Below are positions 50,135-58,538 of a DNA stretch of 64,000 nucleotides, piece by piece. Every line of letters begins with the position of its first letter. The first letter of the stretch is position 1. The position numbers and the translations under genes were made by a program. Origin of the DNA: Micromonospora haikouensis (GTDB taxonomy: Bacteria > Actinomycetota > Actinomycetes > Mycobacteriales > Micromonosporaceae); the NCBI RefSeq assembly GCF_900091595.1, contig NZ_FMCW01000016.1, positions 1 to 64,000 of the forward strand, read 5' to 3'. A model generated the notes under the pieces. That model did not search any database and was not told the origin of the DNA. It saw nothing but the letters and a program-made list of their open reading frames with translations.

Positions 50135-51463
50135 GTGCTGCGACAGGCAGACAACGAGAAGCTCACCCGGACCGGGCCCGGCACCCCGCTGGGCGGCCTC
50201 ATGCGGGCCTACTGGCAGCCGGCCGCGCTGGTGTCGGAGATGCCCGCCGACCGCCCGGTCAAGGCGATCCGGATGTTCGGCGAGGACCTGGTGCTGTTCC
50301 GGCGCGCCGACGGCTGGGGGCTGATCAGTCGCTTCTGCGCCCATCGCGGGGTCGACCTCTCCTACGGCCGGCTGGAGGACGGCGGGCTGCGCTGCCTCTA
50401 CCACGGCTGGCTCTACGACGCGCAGGGACGCTGCGTGGAGCAGCCCGCCGAGCCCCCGCACAGCCAGTTCCTCGACAAGATCCGGATCGCCAACTACCCG
50501 TGCGTGGAGCGCAACGGCATCGTCTTCGCCTACCTGGGGGCCGGCGACCCGCCGCCCTTCCCGGCGTACGACTGCTTCACCGCGCCCGACGAGTACACGT
50601 TCGCCTTCAAGGGGCTGTGGGAGTGCAACTGGCTGCAGGGGCTGGAGGGCGGCATCGACCCGAGCCACGTCTCCTTCCTGCACCGGTTCGTCGGCGAGGA
50701 CCCCCGCGACGTCTACGGCCAGCAGTTCAGCGAGGAGGTCGAGGGCACCGGCACGAAGCTGTCGAAGCTGGTCGGCGACCACTACCGCCCCGACATCGAG
50801 GTGGAGAGCGCCGAGCACGGGCTGCGGGTCTTCGCGATCCGCCAGCTCACCGAGCAGCACAAGCACGTCCGGGTGACCAACCTGCTGTTCCCCAACGCCT
50901 TCGTGGTGCCGTTCGGCAACGACAAGGTCTTCACCCAGTGGCACGTGCCGATCGACGACGAGAACCACCACTGGTTCATGATCTTCTACGACTTCGCCGA
51001 GCGGACCGACAAGGAGACGCTGCTGCGCCAGCGGCTGGAGAACGTCTCCCTGCCCGACTACCGCCCGCTGCGCAACCGGTCCAACAACTGGGGCTTCGAC
51101 CCGGCCGAGCAGCGCGACCTCACGTACACGGGGATGGGGCTCGACATCAACGTCCACGACCAGTGGGCGGTGGAGAGCATGGGCCGCATCCAGGACCGGA
51201 CCGTGGAGCGGCTCGGCGTGTCCGACCGCGCCGTCACCGCCAACCGGCGGCTGCTGCTGCGCGCGATCGACGCCTTCCAGGCCGGCGGCGCGCTGCCCGC
51301 GCACCCGCTCGACGAGGCGGAGGCGGCCGGGCTGGTCGGCCCGCTGGCCGTCGACATGGTCTCGCCCAGCGAGGGCTGGCAGGAGCGGTGGCGGGAGAAG
51401 GAGGCCGAACGCCGCAGCCGGTCGCCGTGGCACCGGCCGCAGTCGGAGGTGGCCGGTGCGTAA
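50135..51463 (+). CDS. Rieske non-heme iron oxygenase, alpha subunit
   Basis: A 442-residue oxygenase. The Rieske [2Fe-2S] motif is CAHRGVDLSYG...CLYHGW. The mononuclear iron site is DPSHVSFLH (Asp-x2-His-x4-His), of the phthalate/phenoxybenzoate dioxygenase type that works without a beta subunit. Substrates of this group are aromatic acids, aryl ethers and N-methyl compounds, so ring hydroxylation or N-/O-dealkylation is possible. GGAGG precedes the GTG. The stop overlaps the GS-like gene by 8 bp. Confidence 0.93.
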   Translation: MLRQADNEKLTRTGPGTPLGGLMRAYWQPAALVSEMPADRPVKAIRMFGEDLVLFRRADGWGLISRFCAHRGVDLSYGRLEDGGLRCLYHGWLYDAQGRCVEQPAEPPHSQFLDKIRIANYPCVERNGIVFAYLGAGDPPPFPAYDCFTAPDEYTFAFKGLWECNWLQGLEGGIDPSHVSFLHRFVGEDPRDVYGQQFSEEVEGTGTKLSKLVGDHYRPDIEVESAEHGLRVFAIRQLTEQHKHVRVTNLLFPNAFVVPFGNDKVFTQWHVPIDDENHHWFMIFYDFAERTDKETLLRQRLENVSLPDYRPLRNRSNNWGFDPAEQRDLTYTGMGLDINVHDQWAVESMGRIQDRTVERLGVSDRAVTANRRLLLRAIDAFQAGGALPAHPLDEAEAAGLVGPLAVDMVSPSEGWQERWREKEAERRSRSPWHRPQSEVAGA

Positions 51464-52982
51464 CGCCGACGAGCGCGACGTCTCCGCCGGCGGCGGCGGG
51501 GCCAGCGCCCGGCCGATGCTGGCCCAGGACCGGGGCGGCTTCGTCGACCGGCACGACCTGTGGTCCGAGGCGCAGTACGCCGCCGCGGCGCAGATGCGCC
51601 GGGTGATCGACGAGCTCGGCATCGAGATGATCCGCTTCGGCTTCGTCGACCAGCACGGGATCATCCGGGGCAAGACCATCGCCCGGTCCGCGGTCGCCGC
51701 GGTCATGCGTTCGGGCCTGACCGCGCCCAGTTCGCTGCTGCTCAAGGACACCTCGGGCAGGTCGGTCTTCCCGGTGTTCGCCGCCGACACCGGGGTCGGC
51801 GTCGCCGGCTTCGCCGGTGCCGGCGACATCGTCCTCGTGCCGGATCCGTCCTCCTTCCGGGTCGTGCCGTGGGCCGAGCGCACCGGGTGGGTCCTGTGCG
51901 ACGTCCGCTTCCCGGACGGCTCGGCGGTGCCCTTCTGCACCCGCGGCCTGCTGCGGGACCAGCTGGGCGCGCTGGCCGGGCGCGGCTACGGGATGACCGT
52001 CGGCGCCGAGCTGGAGTTCCACGTCTTCCGCGCGGCCGGCACGGGGCTCACCGGTGACCGGGTCGGCCGGCCCGGCGCGCCCGGCGCGGCCGCCCCGGTC
52101 GGCCCGACGACGCCCGGCGCGCAACTGCTGCACGAGGAGGCGCTCGACGGCCTCGACGCGCTGGTGCAGGCGCTCTACACCGGGCTGACCTCGCTCGACC
52201 TGCCGCTGCGCTCGATCGAGCTGGAGTTCGGGCCGAGCCAGCTGGAGCTGACCATGGCGGCGGCCGACGCCGCGACGACCGCCGACGCGGTGGTGGTGTG
52301 CCGCAGCGCGGTGCGGCAGATCGCCCGGCGGCACGGCTTCCACGCGACGTTCATGTCCCGGCCGCAGGGGGCCGAGACGGCCTCCACCGGCTGGCACCTG
52401 CACCAGTCGCTGACCGACCTGCGCACCGGCCGGGCCGCGTTCGTGCCCGACGTCGGCGACGCCGGGCCCCTGTCGGCGACCGGCCGCGCCTACCTGGAGG
52501 GGCTGCTGCGCCACGCCGCCGCGGCGGCGGCGTTCACCACGCCGACGGTCAACGGCTACAAGCGCTACCAGAGCCACTCGCTGGCCCCGGACCGGGTCGC
52601 CTGGGGGGTGGACAACAAGGGTGCCATGGTGCGGGCCGTCGGCGGCCCGGGTGACCCGGCGACCCGGCTGGAGAACCGCTCCGGGGAGCCGGCGGCCAAC
52701 CCCTACCTGTACATCGCCGCGCAGGCGGTCAGCGGCCTCGACGGCATCACCCGCGACCTGGAGCTGCGGCCGCCGACCACTAACCCGTACGACGCCGCCG
52801 CGCCGCCGCTGCCCCGCTCGCTCGGCGAGGCGGTGGCCGCGCTGGAGGCCGACGGGGTGTTCCGGGCGGCGCTGGGCGACGTCGTCGTCGACTGGTACGC
52901 CCGCCTCAAGCGGGCCGAGTACGAGCGCTACCTGCTGCACGTCTCGGACTGGGAGCAGCGGGAGTACTTCGGCATGTTCTGA
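51456..52982 (+). CDS. Glutamine-synthetase-like ligase (gamma-glutamyl-amine synthetase type)
   Basis: A 508-residue GS-fold enzyme. The metal and substrate motifs are kept: GAELEFHVF, SIELEFGPSQLELTM, TGWHLHQSL and LENRSGEPAANPYLYIAA. Length and low similarity to the GlnA core suggest the PuuA/IpuC/GlnA3-like group that joins glutamate to an amine or aniline. In known systems such ligases work with Rieske dioxygenases (aniline) or amine oxidation (isopropylamine, putrescine). Here the gene follows the oxygenase directly, and two GGT-like proteins could later remove the glutamyl group. Confidence 0.85.
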   Translation: MRNADERDVSAGGGGASARPMLAQDRGGFVDRHDLWSEAQYAAAAQMRRVIDELGIEMIRFGFVDQHGIIRGKTIARSAVAAVMRSGLTAPSSLLLKDTSGRSVFPVFAADTGVGVAGFAGAGDIVLVPDPSSFRVVPWAERTGWVLCDVRFPDGSAVPFCTRGLLRDQLGALAGRGYGMTVGAELEFHVFRAAGTGLTGDRVGRPGAPGAAAPVGPTTPGAQLLHEEALDGLDALVQALYTGLTSLDLPLRSIELEFGPSQLELTMAAADAATTADAVVVCRSAVRQIARRHGFHATFMSRPQGAETASTGWHLHQSLTDLRTGRAAFVPDVGDAGPLSATGRAYLEGLLRHAAAAAAFTTPTVNGYKRYQSHSLAPDRVAWGVDNKGAMVRAVGGPGDPATRLENRSGEPAANPYLYIAAQAVSGLDGITRDLELRPPTTNPYDAAAPPLPRSLGEAVAALEADGVFRAALGDVVVDWYARLKRAEYERYLLHVSDWEQREYFGMF

Positions 52983-52987
52983 CGCAC

Positions 52988-53029
52988 CTGTTCCGACCCA
53001 GCTGTTCCGACGAACCTGTCCTGACGCGC
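52988..53029. repeat. Three 14-bp tandem imperfect repeats
   Basis: CTGTTCCGACCCAG, CTGTTCCGACGAAC and CTGTCCTGACGCGC follow each other at a 14-bp period in the 76-bp gap between the GS-like gene and the small subunit gene. The role is unknown. Confidence 0.5.
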
Positions 53030-53058
53030 AGCTGCCGAGGTGGAAGGAGACGGTGGCG

Positions 53059-53388
53059 ATGGCCCTGTCGCCGCACGACGAGTGGATCCTGGAAAACCGG
53101 CTCAGGCCGGTGCTGACCGCGCAGCTGATGGCACAGGCGGCGGCCTGTCCCGCCGGTCCCCACCCGCGCGACCTGATCGACGTGTTCGACTTCGTACGTC
53201 GCAATCCCGACCCCGACAAGCCGCGCTACCTCATCCTCAAGACGCCGGAGGGGTTCGCGATAGGCGTCCGTTCGCCCGTACGCGGCGGGCCACCGCAGCT
53301 GGTCGACGGCGTGCGCCACGCCACCCGGGACGAGGCGGAGTACGACGTGCTGGTCCGCCGGCTGCACGACTACGGCGTGACCTGGTGA
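53059..53388 (+). CDS. Small protein, probable alpha subunit of a dimethylformamidase-like enzyme
   Basis: A 109-residue protein with no strong signature. The central RYLILKTPEGFAIGVRSPVRGGPPQLVDGVRHATRDEAEYDVLVRRLHDYG loosely follows the pattern of the small DmfA1 subunit (an RY-I strand, an Arg/Trp-rich turn, then DEAE-type helix). It overlaps the large subunit gene by 4 bp (GTGA), as expected of an obligate subunit pair. AAGGAG lies 9 bp before ATG 53059; GTG 53053 is an alternative. The assignment is mainly from context. Confidence 0.6.
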   Translation: MALSPHDEWILENRLRPVLTAQLMAQAAACPAGPHPRDLIDVFDFVRRNPDPDKPRYLILKTPEGFAIGVRSPVRGGPPQLVDGVRHATRDEAEYDVLVRRLHDYGVTW

Positions 53389-55652
53389 GCCAGCCGCGGC
53401 CCGTACCCGTGCCCAGCGGGGTCACGGGCTACTGCGACCGGGTCTCCTACCGCCCCGGTGACACGGTGCGCCTGGCGGTCAGCACGACGGCCGCCAGGTG
53501 GCGGGCGGAACTGGTCCGCCTGCGGGCACTCGCGATCCCGTCGGCCGGGGTCGAGCGCCGGCAGGAGCGGGTGGACGCCGTCGCGCCGATCGGCGGGGAC
53601 GGGATCGACCAGCAGACCGCGGTCGGCTCCTACGTGCGGGTCGACGACCTGCCTGCACCGGGCGAGCAAGGGCTGGTGGTGTCGCTCGCGGCGATGCCCA
53701 CCCGGCCGGGGGACGGTGCCCAGGAGTTGCTCGCCCACGGCTGCCCGCAGGAGGGTTCCGGCTGGGCGGTGGGCCTCGACGCCGAGGGCCGCTTCACGCT
53801 GCGGGTGGCGACCGATTCCGGCCTGACCGAGGTCGCAGCCGGCCTCGTACCCCAGGCCGGCTGCTGGTACGAGCTGACGGCGGTGATCGGGGGCCAGGCC
53901 GGACGCCCGCTCGCGCTGACGGTCGCGCTGGCCGGCACCTTCGAGGCCAACCATCTGGTACGTCCATCCGCGCCGCCGCACACGTCGTCGACGATCCTTG
54001 CGGGTGACCCGGTGCCCGGGGCCGGCCCGTTCTTCTGGGCCTGCGCCGGAACCGGGACGGCCGGTGCGCCGGTGCGGTGCTACGACGGCCGGATCGAGTC
54101 CCCGGTCCTGGTCGCCGATGCCACCGCCGCCGGCACGCGCGTGGAGCTGGTTCGGCATCCGGCGCTGCTGGCCCACTGGGACCTGGCGGCGGCGATCGGA
54201 CCGACCGGGATCGCGCGTACCGCCCTGGTGGCCGATGTCGGCCCGGGGGGACTGCACGGCACCGCGGTGAACCATCCGCAGCGGGCGGTGCGTTCCTCCG
54301 GCTGGACCGGTGACGTCGCCGACTTCCGGTTCGCGGCGCGGGAGTACGCCGCGCTGCACTTCCACCGCGACGACATGACCGACTGTGGCTGGCGGTTCCA
54401 GGGCGAGCTGGTCCTACCGCCGGAGCTGCGCAGCGGCGTCTACGCCCTCGAGCTGACCGATACCGACGGCGGCCGGGACACGGTTCCCGTCTTCGTCGCG
54501 CCGCCCGAAGGGACGGCGACCGCACCGGTGCTGCTCGTGCTGCCCACCAACAGCTACCTCGCCTACGGCAACGACCACGTGGGCGTGGACAGCCCACGTA
54601 CCCAGGTCTGGAGCCAGATGGTGCCGACGCTCGACGACTTCGAGCTGTTCCGCGACGCGCGCCGGGAGTTGGGGTACTCCCTGTACGAGGCACACGCCGA
54701 CGGTTCGGGGGTGTGCTATTCGAGCTGGCGCCGGCCGCTGCTGACGCTGCGCGAGCGGGTCTACGACCACAACGCGCCGGTGTGGCAGTTCACCGGCGAC
54801 ATGCAGGTGGTCGACTGGCTGGACCGCACCGGCCGGGAGGTCGACATCGTCACCGATCACGACCTGCACGCCGAGGGGGTGGGTCTGCTGGCGCGCTACC
54901 GTGCGGTGTTGACCGGTACCCATCCGGAGTATCCGAGCCTGGAGATGCTGCGGGCCTACGAGGAGTACGTCGCTACGGGTGGGCGGCTCATCTACACCGG
55001 CGGCAACGGCATGTACTGGGTCACCGGCTACGACCCCTGCGACGACCAGGTGATCGAGATCCGGCGGTGGGGTGGGACGCAGGCGTGGCTGGCCGAGCCG
55101 GGGGAGTACCACCTCGGTTTCACCGGTCGTCTGGGTGGTATCTGGCGGTTCAACGGTCGGGCGCCGCAGAAGACCTTCGGTGTGGGATTCGTGGCCGCCG
55201 GCAATCCGGGCGCGTCCGCCGGCTACCGGCGGGTGGCCACCGACCCCGCGGTCGCCTGGGTCTTCGCGGGCCTGACCAGGGAGTACTTTGGCGGGTACGG
55301 GGTTTCCGGCGGCGCGGCGGGGCTGGAGATCGACTCCGTGAGTCCGTTGCTGGGGACCTCACCGGATGCCGTGGTGCTGGCCAGCTCGGTCGGGCACGGC
55401 GACGACATGATCGAGGCGCGGGAGAACTTCAACATGACGAGCCGGGTGCTCGGTGGCGCGCGTAACCCCCGGGTGCACGCCGATCTCGTGCTGGTGCCGC
55501 GCGAGGGGGGCGGGGCGGTCGTCTCGACCGGGTCGATCGCCTTTGCCGGCGCGCTCTACGACCTGGCTGGGCAGGCGGAGATATCCCGCCTGCTTGGCAC
55601 CGTTCTGGACCGGTTTGTGGCTGGCCTGCCCGTGCTGGATACACCCGCGTAA
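53385..55652 (+). CDS. N,N-dimethylformamidase large-subunit-like protein
   Basis: A 755-residue protein close in length to the DMFase beta subunit (about 760). The N-terminal half holds a lectin-like insert (YELTAVIGGQAGRPLALTVALAGTFEANHL). The C-terminal half holds a GATase-like domain with PTNSYLAYGNDHVG, GYSLYEAHADGSG and LTGTHPEYPSLEML. The pattern His513-x-Glu515, Tyr434 and Tyr391/394 matches by spacing the DMFase iron site (two Tyr, one Glu, nearby His) as I recall it. Predicted role: hydrolysis of an N-alkyl amide. It starts at GTG 53385 overlapping the small subunit gene. Confidence 0.8.
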   Translation: MSQPRPVPVPSGVTGYCDRVSYRPGDTVRLAVSTTAARWRAELVRLRALAIPSAGVERRQERVDAVAPIGGDGIDQQTAVGSYVRVDDLPAPGEQGLVVSLAAMPTRPGDGAQELLAHGCPQEGSGWAVGLDAEGRFTLRVATDSGLTEVAAGLVPQAGCWYELTAVIGGQAGRPLALTVALAGTFEANHLVRPSAPPHTSSTILAGDPVPGAGPFFWACAGTGTAGAPVRCYDGRIESPVLVADATAAGTRVELVRHPALLAHWDLAAAIGPTGIARTALVADVGPGGLHGTAVNHPQRAVRSSGWTGDVADFRFAAREYAALHFHRDDMTDCGWRFQGELVLPPELRSGVYALELTDTDGGRDTVPVFVAPPEGTATAPVLLVLPTNSYLAYGNDHVGVDSPRTQVWSQMVPTLDDFELFRDARRELGYSLYEAHADGSGVCYSSWRRPLLTLRERVYDHNAPVWQFTGDMQVVDWLDRTGREVDIVTDHDLHAEGVGLLARYRAVLTGTHPEYPSLEMLRAYEEYVATGGRLIYTGGNGMYWVTGYDPCDDQVIEIRRWGGTQAWLAEPGEYHLGFTGRLGGIWRFNGRAPQKTFGVGFVAAGNPGASAGYRRVATDPAVAWVFAGLTREYFGGYGVSGGAAGLEIDSVSPLLGTSPDAVVLASSVGHGDDMIEARENFNMTSRVLGGARNPRVHADLVLVPREGGGAVVSTGSIAFAGALYDLAGQAEISRLLGTVLDRFVAGLPVLDTPA

Positions 55653-55692
55653 CGGAACCGAGACGAGGAATTGTGGATGCACATATTGAGTT

Positions 55693-55724
55693 CGGGATCC
55701 AACCAAAGGTCTAATGGATCCAAC
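55693..55724. promoter_or_regulatory. 21-bp-spaced operator pair h (binding protein operon)
   Basis: CGGGATCCAAC (55693-55703) and ATGGATCCAAC (55714-55724), GGATCC centres 21 bp apart. It precedes the operon for the substrate-binding protein through allophanate hydrolase. Confidence 0.75.
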
Positions 55725-55782
55725 GCGGGGGGGCGTTGCTGCGACAGCTAACCAGGCATGCGGAAAGCACATGGAGGAACCC

Positions 55783-56868
55783 TTGCGCATACTCCTGACC
55801 CACCCGAGCCGGCGACTGCGCGCGGCGCTTGTCGCCGGAACAGCGCTGGCGCTCGTTCTCGCCGGCTGCTCGTCCACGGACTCCGACAAGCCCGCGAGCT
55901 CCGACGGCTCGCAGAGCCTGAGCGGAAAGATCGTCTGGGCCGACTTCGGCGGCCCCACCAACAAGGCCCGGTACACCACCTACTTCGACGACTTCACCAA
56001 GGACACCGGCGTCAAGGTGATCTCCGAGGTCGAAGCCGACGCCATCGTGAACACGATGCTCACCGGCGGCAAGGGCGACTACGACGCGATCCACGTCGGC
56101 CTGGACGTCGTCTACCAGAACAAGGCCAACATCGCCCGGCTCGACGACGCGGTCGGGCGCGACACCAACCTGCCCGAGAACATCCGCGACTACGCGTTCG
56201 GCACCTTCCTGGTCGGGCACGTCCAGGCGTACCTGACCGAGACCTTCCCCAACGGTGGGCCGAAGACCTGGGCCGACTTCTGGGACGTCAAGAAGTTCCC
56301 CGGCAAGCGTGGCTGGATGGGCAGCCCGGGCAGCTACGACAGCGCCTGCGAGATGGCCGAGCTGGCCTCGGGCATCGCCCCGGACAAGCTGTACCCGCTC
56401 GACCTGGACCTGTGCACCAAGAAGCTCGACGAGCTTCGGCCGAACATGGTCTTCTACACCTCCTACCCGCAGATCCAGCAGCTGCTGACCTCCAAGACGG
56501 CCGCGGTCGTGGCCGGCCCCTCCGGTCAGGCGGTCGCCCTCAAGAACCAGGGCGTGGACGTCACCATCTCCTTCGACCAGGCGATCGTCGCACCGAACGT
56601 GATCGCCATCCCGGCCAGCGCGCCCAACATGACGAACATCCAGGCCCTGGCCAAGGTCTTCAACGACCCGGAGCGTCAGGCGGCGTTCGCCAAGCTGACC
56701 GGCTACGGTCCGGGCAACCCCGAGGCGTTCAACTTCATGGACGAGGAGACCAAGGCGAAGATCGTCAATGCGCCCGCGCATTCGTCGGCGGTCTTCCAGG
56801 ACTCCGAGGCCAGGTCCAAGCAGCAGGACGCACTGCTCGCCTGGTACACCAAGTGGCTCGCAGGATGA
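55783..56868 (+). CDS. ABC transporter substrate-binding lipoprotein, PotD-like
   Basis: A ~361-residue lipoprotein. The signal peptide ends in the lipobox VLAGCSS. The mature part has KIVWADFGGPTNKARYTTYFDDFTKDTGVKV and GPSGQAVALKNQGVDV, typical of spermidine/putrescine-type (PotD/YdcS) binding proteins. TTG 55783 has GGAGG at good spacing; ATG 55771 is an alternative. It probably serves the PotBCA-like genes at 36.2-39.0 kb, which lack a binding protein and share the same operator type. The stop overlaps the amidohydrolase. Confidence 0.88.
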   Translation: MRILLTHPSRRLRAALVAGTALALVLAGCSSTDSDKPASSDGSQSLSGKIVWADFGGPTNKARYTTYFDDFTKDTGVKVISEVEADAIVNTMLTGGKGDYDAIHVGLDVVYQNKANIARLDDAVGRDTNLPENIRDYAFGTFLVGHVQAYLTETFPNGGPKTWADFWDVKKFPGKRGWMGSPGSYDSACEMAELASGIAPDKLYPLDLDLCTKKLDELRPNMVFYTSYPQIQQLLTSKTAAVVAGPSGQAVALKNQGVDVTISFDQAIVAPNVIAIPASAPNMTNIQALAKVFNDPERQAAFAKLTGYGPGNPEAFNFMDEETKAKIVNAPAHSSAVFQDSEARSKQQDALLAWYTKWLAG

Positions 56869-58514
56869 CCGGCGGTGGGGCCGCGCAGACCGCGGCCCCA
56901 CCCGTCCTGCTGCTGGGCCGGATCCACACCATGGATCCGGCCCGGCCGGTGGCGTCGGCGATGCTCGTCGCCGACGACCGCGTGGTGTCGATCGGGGAAG
57001 CGGCCGAGGTCCGTGCGGCGGCACCGCCGGAGACGATCGAGGTCGCGGCGCGGGGCGTGGTGGTGCCGGGTTTCCTCGACTCCCACCTGCACACGCTGGT
57101 CACCGGGATCGAACAGCGCCGACTCGTCATCGCCGAGGCGAACTCGATCCAGGAGGTCTGCGAGCGTATCGGCGCCTGGCTGGCAGACCGACCGGGGCTC
57201 GACTGGGCGGTCGTCGGGGCCCACTTCCACGCCGAGGACCTGGCCGAGGGCAGGCTGCCCGACCGGTACGACCTCGACCGGGTCACCGGCGGCACCGCCG
57301 TCGTCCTGGACCGGCGTACCCACGACGCGATCGCCAACTCGGCGGCCCTGCGGCGTTGCGGCATCGACGCCCGTACACCCGATCCCACCGGCGGGCACCT
57401 GGAGCGCGACGCGCACGGCGAGCCGACCGGGATCCTGGTCGAACGTCCCGCCGCCGAGCTGGTATTGGCCCACGTCCCGGCCCCCGGGCACCAGGCGCTT
57501 CGCGCGGCATTGGCGCAGGCGCAGTCCTACCTGCACAGCATCGGCATCACCAGCGCCAGCGAGCCCGGCCTGGTCGAGGCGGAGATGCGGGTCTACCGGG
57601 AGGCGGCAGCCGAGGGCTGGCTGACCCTGCGCACGATGGGCATGCCACTGGCCGACACGAGCGTGCCACCCGCGCGGTTCCTCGCCGGGCTCGGCGCCGA
57701 GGGCGTGGGCACCGGTCGCGGTGACTCCCGCTTCCGGCGCGGCCCGCTGAAGATCTACCTCGACGGCGCCGGAGGGTTCGGCACCGCGCTCATCTCCCGG
57801 CCGTGGCCGGGGCGGCCCTCCTACCACGGCAACCTGACCTGTCCCGCCGACGTCTTCGCCGAACTCGTCGCGCACTGCGCGCAGAACGGCCACTCCGTCG
57901 CCGTGCACGCCGTCGGCGACGCCGCCGTCACGCTCGCACTGGACCACTTCGAACGCGTCGACGCGCGGTGGCCGATTGCGCCCCTGCGATTCTCGATCAT
58001 GCACTCGTACCTGTGGCCGGCGCCCGCCGACATGGCCCGTGCGGCCCGGCTGGGCGTCGTCCTTTCCAGCCAGCCGTCGATGCAGTGGCGCGTCGGCGCC
58101 GGCATCGCCAGGCAGTTCGGGGAGGAGGTCCCACTCGCGCCGCTGCGCGCCTGGCTCGACGCCGGTGTCACCGTCGCGGGCGGCTCCGACGGACCCGACT
58201 TCCCCATGGCGCCGCTGTTCGGCATGTGGCAGGCGCGCAGCCGGCAGGTCCGCGGCTGGAGCGGACCGCTCGGACCCGATCAGGCGGTCACCGCGGCGGA
58301 GGCGCTGGCGATGTACACCACCTCGGCGGCGTACTACTGCTTTGCCGAGCGCGAGCGCGGTCGGCTCGCACCCGGCTATCTCGCCGACTGGGTCGAGCTG
58401 GAGGTCGACCCGCTCAGTTCGCCGTTGGCGGAGCTGGCCGAGGCCGCCGCCCGCCCGGTGCTGCGCACGGTGGTCGGCGCGACGGTGGTGCACGGGCCCG
58501 GATTCGCGGACTGA
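56865..58514 (+). CDS. YtcJ-like metal-dependent amidohydrolase (paralogue 2)
   Basis: A 549-residue amidohydrolase_3 protein with LGRIHTMDPARPVASAM, metal pair DSHLHTL, Lys in GPLKIYLDGAGGFG, His in SVAVHAVGD, His in IMHSYLWP and GGSDGPDFP. It is nearly 100 residues longer than paralogue 1 (34.6 kb), the usual YtcJ length. The family includes N-substituted formamide deformylase, which would suit an amide pathway with the DMFase-like enzyme. The start overlaps the binding protein stop (ATGA). Confidence 0.84.
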   Translation: MTGGGAAQTAAPPVLLLGRIHTMDPARPVASAMLVADDRVVSIGEAAEVRAAAPPETIEVAARGVVVPGFLDSHLHTLVTGIEQRRLVIAEANSIQEVCERIGAWLADRPGLDWAVVGAHFHAEDLAEGRLPDRYDLDRVTGGTAVVLDRRTHDAIANSAALRRCGIDARTPDPTGGHLERDAHGEPTGILVERPAAELVLAHVPAPGHQALRAALAQAQSYLHSIGITSASEPGLVEAEMRVYREAAAEGWLTLRTMGMPLADTSVPPARFLAGLGAEGVGTGRGDSRFRRGPLKIYLDGAGGFGTALISRPWPGRPSYHGNLTCPADVFAELVAHCAQNGHSVAVHAVGDAAVTLALDHFERVDARWPIAPLRFSIMHSYLWPAPADMARAARLGVVLSSQPSMQWRVGAGIARQFGEEVPLAPLRAWLDAGVTVAGGSDGPDFPMAPLFGMWQARSRQVRGWSGPLGPDQAVTAAEALAMYTTSAAYYCFAERERGRLAPGYLADWVELEVDPLSSPLAELAEAAARPVLRTVVGATVVHGPGFAD

Positions 58515-58538
58515 CAAGGACAAGTGGGGGGACCTGGC

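Noticed and set aside
51456..52982. Housekeeping glutamine synthetase
   Set aside because: Operon position between a Rieske oxygenase and a DMFase-like pair, and divergence outside the core motifs, favour a catabolic gamma-glutamyl ligase.
55714..55782. Upstream start for the substrate-binding protein at ATG 55714
   Set aside because: That ATG lies inside the operator and adds a non-hydrophobic extension before the lipoprotein signal peptide.
56920..56938. Two GGATCC hexamers near each other in amidohydrolase paralogue 2
   Set aside because: Centres are 13 bp apart, not 21. They lie in coding sequence for the conserved GRIHTMDP segment, which explains them.
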